Origin: an uncultured Pelagibacteraceae bacterium
GTDB taxonomy: Bacteria; Pseudomonadota; Alphaproteobacteria; Pelagibacterales; Pelagibacteraceae
Assembly: GCA_902543485.1 (NCBI GenBank)
Contig: CACBYP010000005.1
Coordinates: 1-64,000, forward strand
Reading direction: 5' to 3'
Length of the DNA: 64,000 nucleotides
A program made the position numbers and the translations under genes. The notes beneath the pieces are model-generated. The model was not told the origin of the DNA. It did not search any database and saw only the letters and a list, made by a program, of their open reading frames with translations. Below are positions 9,478 through 18,692 of the stretch, in pieces. Position 1 is the stretch's first letter, and each line of letters begins with the position of its first letter.

Positions 9478-10568
9478 TTAATTTATATAAAGAACTTTCT
9501 AAAAAATTATCTATTTCGCCATCTAATACTTTTTCAGGACTAGAACTCTCAAAATTAGTTCTATTATCCTTTACCATTTTATAAGGATGTAATACATATG
9601 ATCTGATTTGATGACCCCATCCAATCTCTGACTTGGAATTTTCAAGATTTTCATTTTCTTTTTCTTTTTTTTTTAGCTCATAGTCATAAATTCTTGCTCT
9701 TAACATATTCATGCAAGTTTCTTTATTTTTGTGTTGTGATCTTTCATTTTGACATTGTACCACAATTTTTGTTGGCAGGTGTGTAATTCTTACTGCGCTA
9801 TCTGTTGTGTTGACATGTTGACCTCCTGCGCCACTAGATCTGTATGTATCTATTCTTAAATCTTTTTCTAAAATTTCAACATTAATATTTTCAGATATAA
9901 CTGGGTATACCCAAACACTGGCAAAACTTGTATGTCTTCTTGCACCAGAGTCAAAAGGAGAAATTCTCACAAGTCTATGTATTCCAGATTCATTTTTTAA
10001 TAACCCGTTTATGTAATCTCCACTTACTTTAATTATTGAAGATTTAATGCCTGCTTCATCGCCTTTATGTTCACTGATAATTTCGATTTTGAAATTTTTT
10101 TTGGTTGCCCACTTCATATACATTCTTCTTAACATATCAGCCCAGTCTTGACTTTCAGTTCCACCAGCACCTGCGTGAAATTCTAAATAACTATCAAATG
10201 TATCATTATCATTTGATAGAAAACATCTTATTTCAATTTGTTTAATTTTATTAAAGAGTATTTTTATATTTGAAGTTATCTCTTTAATCATTCCATCGTT
10301 ATGTTCCTCAATAGCTAAATCATAAATATCAAATAAATCTTTACTTTCATTTGATGTTGATTCAAAATTATTTAATAATTTTTCTAAATTAGTTTTTTCA
10401 CGTAAAACTCTTTCAGCGTTTTTTTTATCCTGCCAAAAATCTGGTTTTTCTATTAACTTTGATAAATTAATTATTTTTTCTGAAATCTTAGTCTTTTCAA
10501 AGAAACTCCTTTATTCTTTGATTTATTTTTTCTATTTCTGATTTAATATTTAGTATTTCCTGATCCAT
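9470..10568 (-). CDS. prfB: PrfB, peptide chain release factor 2 (programmed +1 frameshift)
   Basis: The gene is in two frames. It starts at ATG 10568-10566 (MDQEILNIKSEIEKINQ...), reads 23 codons to an in-frame TGA at 10499-10497, and continues after a +1 shift to the stop at 9470. The long second frame includes GAGGTESQDWADM, the tripeptide anticodon-like SPF (IRVSPFD form RISPFDSGARRHTSFAS) and the catalytic GGQ in SSGAGGQHVNTTDSAVR. It terminates translation at UGA and UAA. The ATG overlaps the stop of the upstream penicillin-binding protein gene (TAATG). Calling only the part from 10291 would lose about 92 residues. Confidence 0.95.
10497..10511 (-). promoter_or_regulatory. prfB programmed +1 frameshift site
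   Basis: The minus strand reads AAGGAG TTT CTT TGA A. A Shine-Dalgarno-like AGGAG sits three bases upstream of the slippery CTT-TGA, the same geometry as the E. coli site (AGGGGG-UAU-CUU-UGA). The TGA is codon 24. Low RF2 levels slow UGA decoding and let the ribosome slip from CUU to UUU, giving autoregulation. The frames on both sides translate to recognisable RF2 sequence. Confidence 0.93.
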
Positions 10569-12904
10569 TAATAAAATTTTAATATATTTGTTGTATTTAA
10601 TCTACTATCAAAATTGTTAGGTAAATTATCTAGTTTATTATCATTTTTTTTAAATGACTCGATTATGGCTAACTTAGTTTTAGGATTCGCTTTTTTTCCA
10701 GTTTTTGCATCTATGACCATCATATTTATATTATCTGCAACTTTAAAAGGTCTAGCGTTAAAAGTATTTGCTGTTTTTTTTATAAACTCTTTAAAAACTG
10801 GCATTGCTGTTTTTGAACCCGTTTCAAATTTACCTAAACTCCTTGGATTATCATAGCCAATGTATACTCCAACCACTAAATTTGATGTAAATCCTATAAA
10901 CCAAGTGTCTGTATTTTTGTTTGTTGTTCCGGTCTTGCCAGCTAATTCAAGTTTTAATTCTTTTAAACCTTTTCCAGTTCCACGTTCTATAACACCTTTC
11001 AACATAGAGGTAATCTGATAGGCTGTTTGTGGTGAAAAAATCTGTTGATATTTATTTTTAATAATTGGGTTACTAGTTCCATCATATGAAATTAAATCGC
11101 AATTTTCACAGAATCTTTTTTCATTATTAAAAATAGTTTTTCCTTCACTGTCTTGAATTCTATCAATTAATATTGGATTAACTAATTTTCCGCCATTCAA
11201 AAAAGAACTATAAGCACTTGTGATTTTTAACAAAGTCGTTTCAGCAGAGCCCAAAGATACTGACATAAGTTCATCTGGATTTTCATAAATATTTAATTTT
11301 TTTGAAAAATTTATAATTTTGTCTATGCCTAATTCTTGAGCTATTCGGACAGTCATTAAATTTCTTGATTTTTCTATACCTGTTCTTAATGTTGAAGGTC
11401 CATAGAACTTTTTGCCGTAATTTTCTGGTTTCCACATTTTTAAATCATTTCCTTGATCTAATACTATAGGTGCGTCTAATACTAATGTTGTTGGTAAAAA
11501 ATTATTTTCTAATGCTAAAGCATATATGAAAGGTTTAAATGCAGATCCAGGCTGACGTTTTGCTTGAGATGCTCTATTAAATTCACTTTGTTTAAAACTA
11601 AATCCACCTGACAATGCTAATACTCTTCCGCTATATGGATCCATCACAACAATGCCTCCATTAGCTCTTGGAAGTTGTTTTAAACTATAGTTTCCGTCAG
11701 ATAATTTCTTGACATAAATTATGTCACCAATTTTAAATAGTTTTTTGAATTCCTTTCGCGTCCAATCAATATCATTAAAATTAATTGTTCCATTATCATC
11801 ATTTTGTGTTTTGATGACTGTTTCAAATTTGTCAATTCTAGTAACAACAGCCAATTCCCATCCTAAAGATTTTTCTAAATTTAAGTCTTTAAGATCTTTT
11901 TTCCAATTTTTATATTTTTTTATATTTGATAGAGGACCTCTCCATCCTTTTCTCTTATCAAATTCTTGCAAACCATTCCTAAGTGATTGTGTAGCAATTT
12001 TTTGTAATTCTAAATCCAAAGGTGTCTTGATGTTAAATCCTTGTTTATAAACTTTATCATATCCATATTTATCAATTACATTTTTTCTAACATCTTCTAC
12101 ATAATATCTAGAATCTTCTAGGTAAATTCTTTTTCTCTTTTGTAATTTAATTTTAGAATTAACAAATTTAGAGTGTTGTTTTTGATCAATGAATCCATTA
12201 TCTAATAAATTATTTAAAACTAAGTTTCTTCTAAATTTTGCTAACTCCTTGTTTTTATATGGATTATACTTGCTTGGTGCTTTTGGAAGAGCAGCTAGAA
12301 GTGCAGCCTCTCCATAATTGAGTTCACTTATTGGTTTATTAAAATATCTTAAACTTGCTGATGCTATACCATAGCTACCTTCGCCAAGATAAATTTGATT
12401 TAGATAAAGCTCTAGAATTCTTTTTTTTGATAAAACACGCTCAATTCTAAAAGCTAATATTGCTTCTTTTATTTTTCTATCAATACTTACTTCATTGGTT
12501 AAAAGAAAGTTTTTTGCTACTTGTTGGGTAATAGTTGAGGCACCTTCTAATCTTTTTGAGTAAAGTAGATTAAATATGTTATTTTTAATTGCTCTTACTA
12601 CTCCTTTAGCATCTACTCCCGGATGGTCAAAAAAGTTTTTATCTTCCGCAGATAAAAAAGCATTTATAACGGTTTGAGATATAGCAGAATATGGAACAAA
12701 AATTCTTTTTTCAGATGAAAAATCGCTTACTAACACTCCGTTTCCTGAATATAACTTACTTGATACTGGGGGTTTGTAACTTTTAAGATATTTATAATCA
12801 GGCAATTTATTAGAATATATCCAAAGAATAGATATTATTGATAATAATATTAGAAGAGATGACAATAATCCAAATATTAGTAATCTTTTAAAAAACTTTT
12901 GCAT
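10568..12904 (-). CDS. mrcA: Class A penicillin-binding protein (PBP1A type)
   Basis: A 778-residue bifunctional peptidoglycan synthase. One N-terminal membrane segment (about 8-30) is followed by the GT51 glycosyltransferase (AFLSAEDKNFFDHPGVD, EGASTITQQVAKNF). The transpeptidase follows, with the active Ser in RQPGSAFKPF near 452, the SRN motif KSRNLMTVRI and AGKTGTTN near 653. It makes cell-wall peptidoglycan at the inner membrane, facing the periplasm. A long insertion between the two catalytic domains is typical of PBP1A. It is head-to-tail with prfB. Confidence 0.95.
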   Translation of the reverse strand: MQKFFKRLLIFGLLSSLLILLSIISILWIYSNKLPDYKYLKSYKPPVSSKLYSGNGVLVSDFSSEKRIFVPYSAISQTVINAFLSAEDKNFFDHPGVDAKGVVRAIKNNIFNLLYSKRLEGASTITQQVAKNFLLTNEVSIDRKIKEAILAFRIERVLSKKRILELYLNQIYLGEGSYGIASASLRYFNKPISELNYGEAALLAALPKAPSKYNPYKNKELAKFRRNLVLNNLLDNGFIDQKQHSKFVNSKIKLQKRKRIYLEDSRYYVEDVRKNVIDKYGYDKVYKQGFNIKTPLDLELQKIATQSLRNGLQEFDKRKGWRGPLSNIKKYKNWKKDLKDLNLEKSLGWELAVVTRIDKFETVIKTQNDDNGTINFNDIDWTRKEFKKLFKIGDIIYVKKLSDGNYSLKQLPRANGGIVVMDPYSGRVLALSGGFSFKQSEFNRASQAKRQPGSAFKPFIYALALENNFLPTTLVLDAPIVLDQGNDLKMWKPENYGKKFYGPSTLRTGIEKSRNLMTVRIAQELGIDKIINFSKKLNIYENPDELMSVSLGSAETTLLKITSAYSSFLNGGKLVNPILIDRIQDSEGKTIFNNEKRFCENCDLISYDGTSNPIIKNKYQQIFSPQTAYQITSMLKGVIERGTGKGLKELKLELAGKTGTTNKNTDTWFIGFTSNLVVGVYIGYDNPRSLGKFETGSKTAMPVFKEFIKKTANTFNARPFKVADNINMMVIDAKTGKKANPKTKLAIIESFKKNDNKLDNLPNNFDSRLNTTNILKFY

Positions 12905-12985
12905 TTTAGTTTAAATATCTTGCGAATTTGTTATTCTTAAGGCACAGAATTTATTAAATTAACTTATGAAAAAATCAGTATTATT

Positions 12986-14752
12986 ATGTCAAAAAATTTA
13001 TATATCGATGCATCGCATCCTAATGAAACAAGAGTTGTTCTTAAAAGTAATAATCATATCGAAGACTATGAATATGAAAGTATAAATAACACTTTAATTA
13101 AGAATAATATTTATCTCGGAAAAGTAAGTAGAATTGAACCTTCTTTACAAGCAGCGTTTGTTGACTTTGGAAGAGAAAGACATGGTTTTCTATCTTTTAA
13201 TGATATCCAGTCTGATTATTATCAGTTACCTTTAAGCGATTTAGAAAAAATTAAACAAGAAGAAGAGAAGGTTCGAGAGGAACTTTCAAAACAAAGTGAA
13301 AATATAGAAGATAAAATTCTTGAAGGTAAAGAGGAAATTAAAATTGATGATCCTGTTGAGAAAAAAGAGGATAATGAAAAAGATAAAATAAATACTCAAA
13401 AAAAATTTCCATCTAAAAGATACAAAATCCAAGAAGTAATAAAACCAAATCAAGTAATTTTGGTTCAAGTGTTAAAAGATGAAAGAGGATTAAAAGGAGC
13501 AGCGCTTAGTACTTTTATTTCCATTGCTGGAAAATACATAGTCTTAATGCCTAACACAGCCAAAGGTGGGGGAATTTCAAGAAAAATATTTAATCCAGGA
13601 GAAAGAAAAAAAATTAGAAATATATTAAATGAAATAACTATTCCAAAAGAGATGGGAATTATAGTTAGAACAGCAGGATCAAATAAAACAAAAAATGAGA
13701 TAGAGAATGATTTAAAAAATTTAATTAAAGTTTGGGATCAAATAAAAGATAACGCGTTAAATTCAATTGCTCCATCTTTAATTCATCAAGAAAGTGATAT
13801 TATAAAAAGATGCATAAGAGACATGTATGACGATGATACTCAAAATATATATGTTGAGGGAAATGAAGGATATCAAAAGACAAAAAATTACTTGAAATTA
13901 ATGATGCCAAATCAATTAAAAAAAGTAAAAAAATATAGAGATAAAGTTCCTCTTTTTTTCAAAGAAAACATTGAAAAAAAATTATTTGAAATTTTCGAGA
14001 CAGAAGTAAAACTGACTTCTGGCGGGTATTTAGTAATAAACCCGACTGAAGCGCTAGTATCGATAGATGTAAATTCAGGTAAATCAATAAAACAAAAAAA
14101 TGTTGAAAGCACTGCTTTTGATACAAATATTGAAGCAGCTGAAGAAATTGCAAGACAAATAAAAATAAGAGATTTATCTGGATTAATTATAATTGATTTT
14201 ATCGATATGCTTAACTTTAATAATCGAAGACAGGTTGAAAGAAAATTAAAAGAGAAATGTAGAAATGATAGAGCAAGAATTCAAATTGGAAGAATAAGTA
14301 ACTTTGGATTATTAGAAATGTCAAGACAGAGATTAAGAGAAAGTAACGTTAAATGGCATATGAAATTAACGGATGAAACATTTGTTTTAAAAATAATTAA
14401 ACTAATAGAAATAAAATCATTAGAGCATAAAGCTAAATTGGTTGAGTTAACTATCAATAATAAAATTGAAAAACATATTACTGATCATTATGATGAAGTA
14501 GTTAAGTACTTTGAAAAAAAGCATAAAGCAAAAATTGATTTAAGGACAAATAATAATTTAAATTTAGAAGACTATGTAATTGAGTTTAAGTCAAAAACTA
14601 AAAAGGTACTAGATAAAATTGAAAAAGTAGAGAAGCTTGAAGTTATTAAAATTGAAAACAAAAATGAAGATAATGTTGTTAAAAATAAAGATAGAAAAAT
14701 TTTTAAAAAAAGAAAATTTAGAAAAAAATTTTATAAGAAGAAAACTAAATAA
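12986..14752 (+). CDS. Ribonuclease E/G family endoribonuclease, zinc-link absent
   Basis: A 588-residue RNase E/G catalytic protein. An S1 domain at about 35-165 is interrupted by a Glu/Lys-rich insertion (about 85-135). The catalytic core holds VSIDVNSGKS and GLIIIDFIDM with the Mg-binding Asp residues. After FGLLEMSRQRLRES the expected CPxCxG zinc-link is missing and reads NVKWHMKLTDETF instead. The C-terminus is a short Lys/Arg-rich tail (KKRKFRKKFYKKKTK) and not a long degradosome scaffold. It should cut single-stranded RNA in rRNA maturation and mRNA decay. Whether to call it rne or rng is open, so no symbol is given. Confidence 0.9.
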   Translation: MSKNLYIDASHPNETRVVLKSNNHIEDYEYESINNTLIKNNIYLGKVSRIEPSLQAAFVDFGRERHGFLSFNDIQSDYYQLPLSDLEKIKQEEEKVREELSKQSENIEDKILEGKEEIKIDDPVEKKEDNEKDKINTQKKFPSKRYKIQEVIKPNQVILVQVLKDERGLKGAALSTFISIAGKYIVLMPNTAKGGGISRKIFNPGERKKIRNILNEITIPKEMGIIVRTAGSNKTKNEIENDLKNLIKVWDQIKDNALNSIAPSLIHQESDIIKRCIRDMYDDDTQNIYVEGNEGYQKTKNYLKLMMPNQLKKVKKYRDKVPLFFKENIEKKLFEIFETEVKLTSGGYLVINPTEALVSIDVNSGKSIKQKNVESTAFDTNIEAAEEIARQIKIRDLSGLIIIDFIDMLNFNNRRQVERKLKEKCRNDRARIQIGRISNFGLLEMSRQRLRESNVKWHMKLTDETFVLKIIKLIEIKSLEHKAKLVELTINNKIEKHITDHYDEVVKYFEKKHKAKIDLRTNNNLNLEDYVIEFKSKTKKVLDKIEKVEKLEVIKIENKNEDNVVKNKDRKIFKKRKFRKKFYKKKTK

Positions 14753-15518
14753 TTCCTTTACTTGTTGTTGAGGCTGAACCAAATAAATTTGGAATAATTC
14801 TTCCTGATAAAAAAGACTTTCTGCCTGAAATAACTGCCAGTTTCATTGCTTCAGCCATTTGAATAGGATCTTTTGCTTTGGCGATAGCTGTATTAATTAG
14901 TACTCCATCACAGCCCAATTCCATTGCAATTGTTGCATCGGATGCTTGTCCTATTCCTGCATCAATTATTAAAGGTAATTTTGTTTGTTTTCTTATTATT
15001 CTAATATTTACCTTATTTTGAATTCCAAGTCCTGAGCCAATGGGAGCAGCTAAAGGCATAATTGCAACAGCCCCAGCATTTTCTAATCTTTTTGCCATTA
15101 ATGGATCATCATTACAATAAACCATTACTTTAAAACCCTCTTTTGTTAATAGTTCAGTAGATCTTAAAGTTTCAATCATTTCAGGAAAAAGGTTTTTTTT
15201 GTCACCTAATACCTCTAATTTCACTAATTTCCACCCACCTATTTCTCTTGCTAATCTTAAAGTTCTAATTGCATCTTCTGCCGTAAAACATCCGGCTGTG
15301 TTAGGCAAATATGTTATTTTTTTTGGATCTATATAATCCATTAATCTAGCTTTATTCTTATTAGATATGTTTACTCTTCTGACTGCAACTGTCACTATGT
15401 CTGCACCAGAAGTCTTAATAACTTTAGCACATTCACTGAAGCTTTTATATTTTCCAGTTCCAACTATCAAGCGTGATTTAAAAATCTTATTTGCTATTTT
15501 AAATCTTTTGTCAATCAT
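14745..15518 (-). CDS. thiG: ThiG, thiazole synthase
   Basis: A 257-residue TIM-barrel protein. SRLIVGTGKYKSF at the N-terminus, the catalytic-Lys region WKLVKLEVLGD and the phosphate-binding PLAAPIGSGLGI and IDAGIGQASDA loops are ThiG hallmarks. It builds the thiazole phosphate of thiamin using ThiS thiocarboxylate and dehydroglycine. Its ATG overlaps the thiS stop by one base. SAR11 is known to need pyrimidine precursors of thiamin, and a retained thiazole branch would fit, but the rest of the pathway is outside this window. It overlaps the convergent RNase gene by 8 bases. Confidence 0.95.
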   Translation of the reverse strand: MIDKRFKIANKIFKSRLIVGTGKYKSFSECAKVIKTSGADIVTVAVRRVNISNKNKARLMDYIDPKKITYLPNTAGCFTAEDAIRTLRLAREIGGWKLVKLEVLGDKKNLFPEMIETLRSTELLTKEGFKVMVYCNDDPLMAKRLENAGAVAIMPLAAPIGSGLGIQNKVNIRIIRKQTKLPLIIDAGIGQASDATIAMELGCDGVLINTAIAKAKDPIQMAEAMKLAVISGRKSFLSGRIIPNLFGSASTTSKGII

Positions 15519-15736
15519 TATCCACCACCGATAAAATGAACAATTTCTATTTTATCACCTTTCTTTAATCGAATTTTAGAAATTCTATTTTTGTCTATAA
15601 TTTTTTTGTTTAATTCTATAGCTATTTTATTTAATGGCATTTTTAATTTTGTAATCAAGCTCTTAAGTGTAAATGTAGGAATTATTTGCATTTGCTTACC
15701 ATTTACAGTTATTTTTATTTTATTTTTAATATTCAT
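15518..15736 (-). CDS. thiS: ThiS, sulfur carrier protein
   Basis: A 72-residue ubiquitin-fold protein ending in the obligatory C-terminal Gly-Gly (HFIGGG). The C-terminal glycine becomes a thiocarboxylate that donates sulfur to ThiG. The body (ITVNGKQMQIIPTFTLKSLI, NKIAIELNKKII) aligns with ThiS. It is directly upstream of thiG. Its start is 16 bases from the divergent aroQ GTG, so the promoters must overlap the neighbouring coding regions. Confidence 0.92.
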   Translation of the reverse strand: MNIKNKIKITVNGKQMQIIPTFTLKSLITKLKMPLNKIAIELNKKIIDKNRISKIRLKKGDKIEIVHFIGGG

Positions 15737-15752
15737 ATATTATAAAGAATTC

Positions 15753-16196
15753 GTGAGTAAAATATTAATCATTAATGGTCCCAATCTTAATCTAATAGGT
15801 GAAAGAGAACAATCACAATATGGTAGCAAAGATTATAAATTCCTAGAGGATATTTGTGAGAAAAAATCTAAAGAATTAAATTTAACTCTTGAAATGAAAC
15901 AATCAAATGTAGAAGGAGAAATCGTAGATATTATTCAAAGTGCCAGAAACGAATTCGATGGAATTATAATTAATGCAGGTGGATATAGCCACACATCAGT
16001 TGCTATTAGAGATGCGCTAGATATATTTAAAGGCAAGATAATTGAACTTCATATATCAAATATATATAAAAGAGAGGAATTTCGTCATAAATCTATAATA
16101 AGTGGTGTTGTTACGGGAATAATTTGTGGATTAGGAATAAATGGATATATTTTAGCCATAAATTCAATGCATGAGATGTTAAATGAAAATAAATAA
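15753..16196 (+). CDS. aroQ: AroQ, type II 3-dehydroquinate dehydratase
   Basis: The open frame begins at 15591, but that would run through antisense thiS. The GTG at 15753 starts exactly at the conserved N-terminus ((M)SKILIINGPNLNLIGERE) and gives 147 residues, the normal type II length. YGSKDY carries the active Tyr region, IINAGGYSHTSVAIRDAL the substrate loop, and ELHISNIYKREEFRHKS the catalytic His. It converts 3-dehydroquinate to 3-dehydroshikimate in aromatic synthesis. It overlaps accB by 14 bases, as in the common alphaproteobacterial aroQ-accB-accC operon. Confidence 0.94.
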   Translation: MSKILIINGPNLNLIGEREQSQYGSKDYKFLEDICEKKSKELNLTLEMKQSNVEGEIVDIIQSARNEFDGIIINAGGYSHTSVAIRDALDIFKGKIIELHISNIYKREEFRHKSIISGVVTGIICGLGINGYILAINSMHEMLNENK

Positions 16197-16605
16197 AAAT
16201 ATAATCAAGGAGCTTACAGAATATTTAAATGAATTTAATCTTACAGAGATAGAATACACTGAAAAAGATATAAAAGTTAAAGTATCAAAATCTTCTGGAT
16301 CAAATTTGGCATCAATTAAAGAAATAAAATCAGAAATAAAAACAGAAAATATTAAAATAGATAATGTTAGCGGGACTGAAGTTCCATCGCCTATTATAGG
16401 AACAGCTTATTTAGCGCCAGAACCTGGTGGTAAAAAGTTTGTAGAAGTCGGTAAAAAAATTAACAAAGGTGATACAATAATGATTGTTGAAGCTATGAAA
16501 ACAATGAATCATGTACCATCTCCAATAGCAGGTACTGTAAAAAAAATTTGCGTCGAAGATGGTCAACCTGTTGAATATGGACATACGATAGCGATAATTG
16601 AGTAA
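16183..16605 (+). CDS. accB: AccB, biotin carboxyl carrier protein of acetyl-CoA carboxylase
   Basis: A 140-residue carrier. The C-terminal biotinyl domain contains EAMKTMNHVPS with the biotin attachment Lys at residue 106. The middle is a Ser/Glu-rich linker, and the N-terminal helix is typical. It carries carboxybiotin from AccC to the carboxyltransferase for malonyl-CoA synthesis. The ATG lies inside the end of aroQ and accC follows after two bases, so the three are one transcript. Confidence 0.96.
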   Translation: MKINKNIIKELTEYLNEFNLTEIEYTEKDIKVKVSKSSGSNLASIKEIKSEIKTENIKIDNVSGTEVPSPIIGTAYLAPEPGGKKFVEVGKKINKGDTIMIVEAMKTMNHVPSPIAGTVKKICVEDGQPVEYGHTIAIIE

Positions 16606-16607
16606 TA

Positions 16608-17945
16608 ATGTTCAAAAAAATTCTTGTTGCAAATAGAGGTGAGATAGCTGTTAGAGTTATAAGAGCCTGTAAAGAATGGGGTATACAAACAGTCGCTATT
16701 CATTCTGATGTTGATAGAAATAGTATGCACGTTAGATTAGCTGATGAAAGTATATGTGTAGGTCCACACCAAGCAGCAAATAGTTATTTAAACATTCCTG
16801 CCATAATGTCAGCTATTGAATTGACAAATTCTGAAGCTGTTCATCCAGGATATGGTTTTTTATCTGAAAATTATGAATTTGCAAAAATTCTTGAACAAAA
16901 CAAAATTAAATTTATTGGTCCATCGTCTTCATTAATTAAAATGATGGGTGATAAAATTGAAGCAAAAAAAATTGCAAAAAAATATGGTCTTCCAGTAATT
17001 GAGGGATCTGATGGAGGTGTATCAGATTTTAATGAAGCAAAAAAAATATGTAAAGATGTTGGGTATCCAGTTTTGATAAAAGCTGCAGGAGGTGGTGGTG
17101 GAAAAGGAATGAAAGTTGTTACAAAAGAAGATGAATTTGAAAGCTTATTTTTGACTGCAAAAACTGAGGCACGAAAGTTTTTTGGTAATGATGAAGTCTA
17201 CATTGAGAAATTTTTTCAAAACCCGAGACATATTGAAGTTCAAGTATTATCTGGTAAAAATAGAACTGTACATCTTCATGAAAGAGATTGCTCTATTCAA
17301 AGAAGACATCAAAAATTAATTGAAGAGACACCTAGCCCTTTACTAAATGATCAAATAAGAAATGATCTTTTTGATAAAACTGTAAAAATGGTAAGCCAAA
17401 TCGGATATGAAGGTGCAGGGACAGTAGAATTTATTTTTGAGGATGGAAAATTTTATTTTTTAGAAATGAATACTAGAATACAGGTTGAACATCCAGTAAC
17501 AGAAGTGGTTACTGGAATAGATTTAATAAAAGAACAGATCTGGATAGCATATGATGGTAATACTGCCTTAAAACAGGAAGATATTAAGCCAAGAGGTCAT
17601 GCGATTGAATGTAGAATAAATGCTGAAGATGTGAGTAAAAATTTTCAACCTTCGCCAGGAGAAATTACTATGTGCCATCAACCTTCAGGTTTTAGGACTA
17701 GAGTAGATGGATCAATATTTCAAGGATATAGGGTAACTCCCTACTATGACAGTATGATTTGTAAAGTAATTTGTCATGGAAGAAATAGAACTGAAGCAAT
17801 TCAAAGAATGCGGAGATCCTTGGATGAATTTGTAATTGAGGGTATAAAGACAACAATAGACTTACATAAAATACTCTTAAACCACGAAAAATTTTTAAAT
17901 TCAGATTTTAATGTGAGTTGGCTTGACAAGGAAAAATTACTTTAA
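16608..17945 (+). CDS. accC: AccC, biotin carboxylase
   Basis: A 445-residue ATP-grasp enzyme. The N-terminus FKKILVANRGEIAVRVIRAC, the glycine-rich ATP loop AAGGGGGKGMKVV, the HERDCSIQRRHQKLIEE segment and EMNTRIQVEHPVTE are biotin carboxylase signatures. It carboxylates biotin on AccB. Length is standard for a free-standing AccC. Four bases overlap the convergent DUF2155 gene. In many alphaproteobacteria aat lies next to accC; it is not here. Confidence 0.97.
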   Translation: MFKKILVANRGEIAVRVIRACKEWGIQTVAIHSDVDRNSMHVRLADESICVGPHQAANSYLNIPAIMSAIELTNSEAVHPGYGFLSENYEFAKILEQNKIKFIGPSSSLIKMMGDKIEAKKIAKKYGLPVIEGSDGGVSDFNEAKKICKDVGYPVLIKAAGGGGGKGMKVVTKEDEFESLFLTAKTEARKFFGNDEVYIEKFFQNPRHIEVQVLSGKNRTVHLHERDCSIQRRHQKLIEETPSPLLNDQIRNDLFDKTVKMVSQIGYEGAGTVEFIFEDGKFYFLEMNTRIQVEHPVTEVVTGIDLIKEQIWIAYDGNTALKQEDIKPRGHAIECRINAEDVSKNFQPSPGEITMCHQPSGFRTRVDGSIFQGYRVTPYYDSMICKVICHGRNRTEAIQRMRRSLDEFVIEGIKTTIDLHKILLNHEKFLNSDFNVSWLDKEKLL

Positions 17946-18349
17946 GAGTAACACTTTTTTAACCATATATCATAGACAGGATGATCAAAAGGTCTAATAG
18001 ATGGAGATGATGCAAATGTCCAGTCATTAAAAATGAAGACCTTGTTCTCATCTTTGTTTACTGTATCTCTTACTTGCATGTATGCTATAACTTCCGGATC
18101 ATCATCAAATTTTGAATTATTACATTTAAGAATATTTATAGATAGATTTTTAAATTTATATTCCTTTCCAACCTTTATCTCTATGATATCACTCTGAGAG
18201 TTTACTTTATCTAGTATTGTTAAAACAGCGTAATTTTCTGTTTGTGAATGATTTTCACTCAAAGAATTATTCATTAACAAACAATAAGTAAAAAAAACAA
18301 GTATATAAACTCTAGCTTTTCCAAGAAGTGTATTTTTTGTTTGAAGCAT
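17942..18349 (-). CDS. DUF2155 periplasmic protein
   Basis: A 135-residue protein with a hydrophobic N-terminal segment (about 14-30), probably a signal peptide. The mature part matches the DUF2155 pattern: AVLTILDKVNSQSDIIEIKV, LNILKC-type NILKCNNS, VFIFNDWTFASSPSIRPFDH and a final VYDIWLKKC. Two Cys (in ILKC and LKKC) could form a disulfide. Function of the family is unknown. It overlaps the upstream NDUFA12 gene by 38 bases, which is long; a start nearer the hydrophobic segment is possible. Pairing with NDUFA12 near accC is common in alphaproteobacteria. Confidence 0.8.
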   Translation of the reverse strand: MLQTKNTLLGKARVYILVFFTYCLLMNNSLSENHSQTENYAVLTILDKVNSQSDIIEIKVGKEYKFKNLSINILKCNNSKFDDDPEVIAYMQVRDTVNKDENKVFIFNDWTFASSPSIRPFDHPVYDIWLKKCYS

Positions 18350-18668
18350 TTTTACTTTTATTTTTTTTTGGATGATAAGAATTTTCTGTTCCTGTTTGAT
18401 TTGGCATATGCTCTTTTTGCCAACTATATTTGTCTAATTCGTGACTGTTTTCAATTTTATTTCCCGTATGATGCATCCAAGAATACCATTCACTGGGTAT
18501 TTTTGATGCCTCAACTTCCCCATTGTAAATAACCCACCTTTTTCCTGACTTGCTCTCATAATATTTATTACCTAAATTATCTTCGCCGACCAATTTTCCA
18601 AATAAAATTGTATTTAGCCTTGTCCCAAATGTTTGATTGTTCCACCAAGTAAAAATTTCTTTAATCAT
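18312..18668 (-). CDS. NDUFA12-like complex I accessory subunit
   Basis: A 118-residue protein matching the NDUFA12/B17.2 family: FTWWNNQTFGTRLNTILFG, VGEDNLGNKYYESKSG, KRWVIYNG and PSEWYSWMHHTG are the conserved blocks. It is a supernumerary subunit of respiratory complex I shared by mitochondria and alphaproteobacteria, at the membrane-arm/peripheral-arm junction on the cytoplasmic side. Its presence supports an alphaproteobacterial origin. It is the first gene of a short minus-strand operon with DUF2155, and its start faces the palindrome at 18693-18712. Confidence 0.92.
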   Translation of the reverse strand: MIKEIFTWWNNQTFGTRLNTILFGKLVGEDNLGNKYYESKSGKRWVIYNGEVEASKIPSEWYSWMHHTGNKIENSHELDKYSWQKEHMPNQTGTENSYHPKKNKSKNASNKKYTSWKS

Positions 18669-18692
18669 TTTATTTAAATTATTTTCAATTTA

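Noticed and set aside
10292..10567. Apparent 276-base non-coding gap upstream of the release factor frame
   Set aside because: It is coding: 23 codons from ATG 10568, then a +1 frameshift at CTT-TGA, with RF2-like sequence on both sides.
15591..15752. N-terminal 54-codon extension of AroQ
   Set aside because: It is antisense to thiS and unconserved; GTG at 15753 fits the family N-terminus exactly.
17942..18349. Missing aat gene between accC and DUF2155 as a gene-loss event
   Set aside because: aat may lie elsewhere in the genome; one window cannot show loss.
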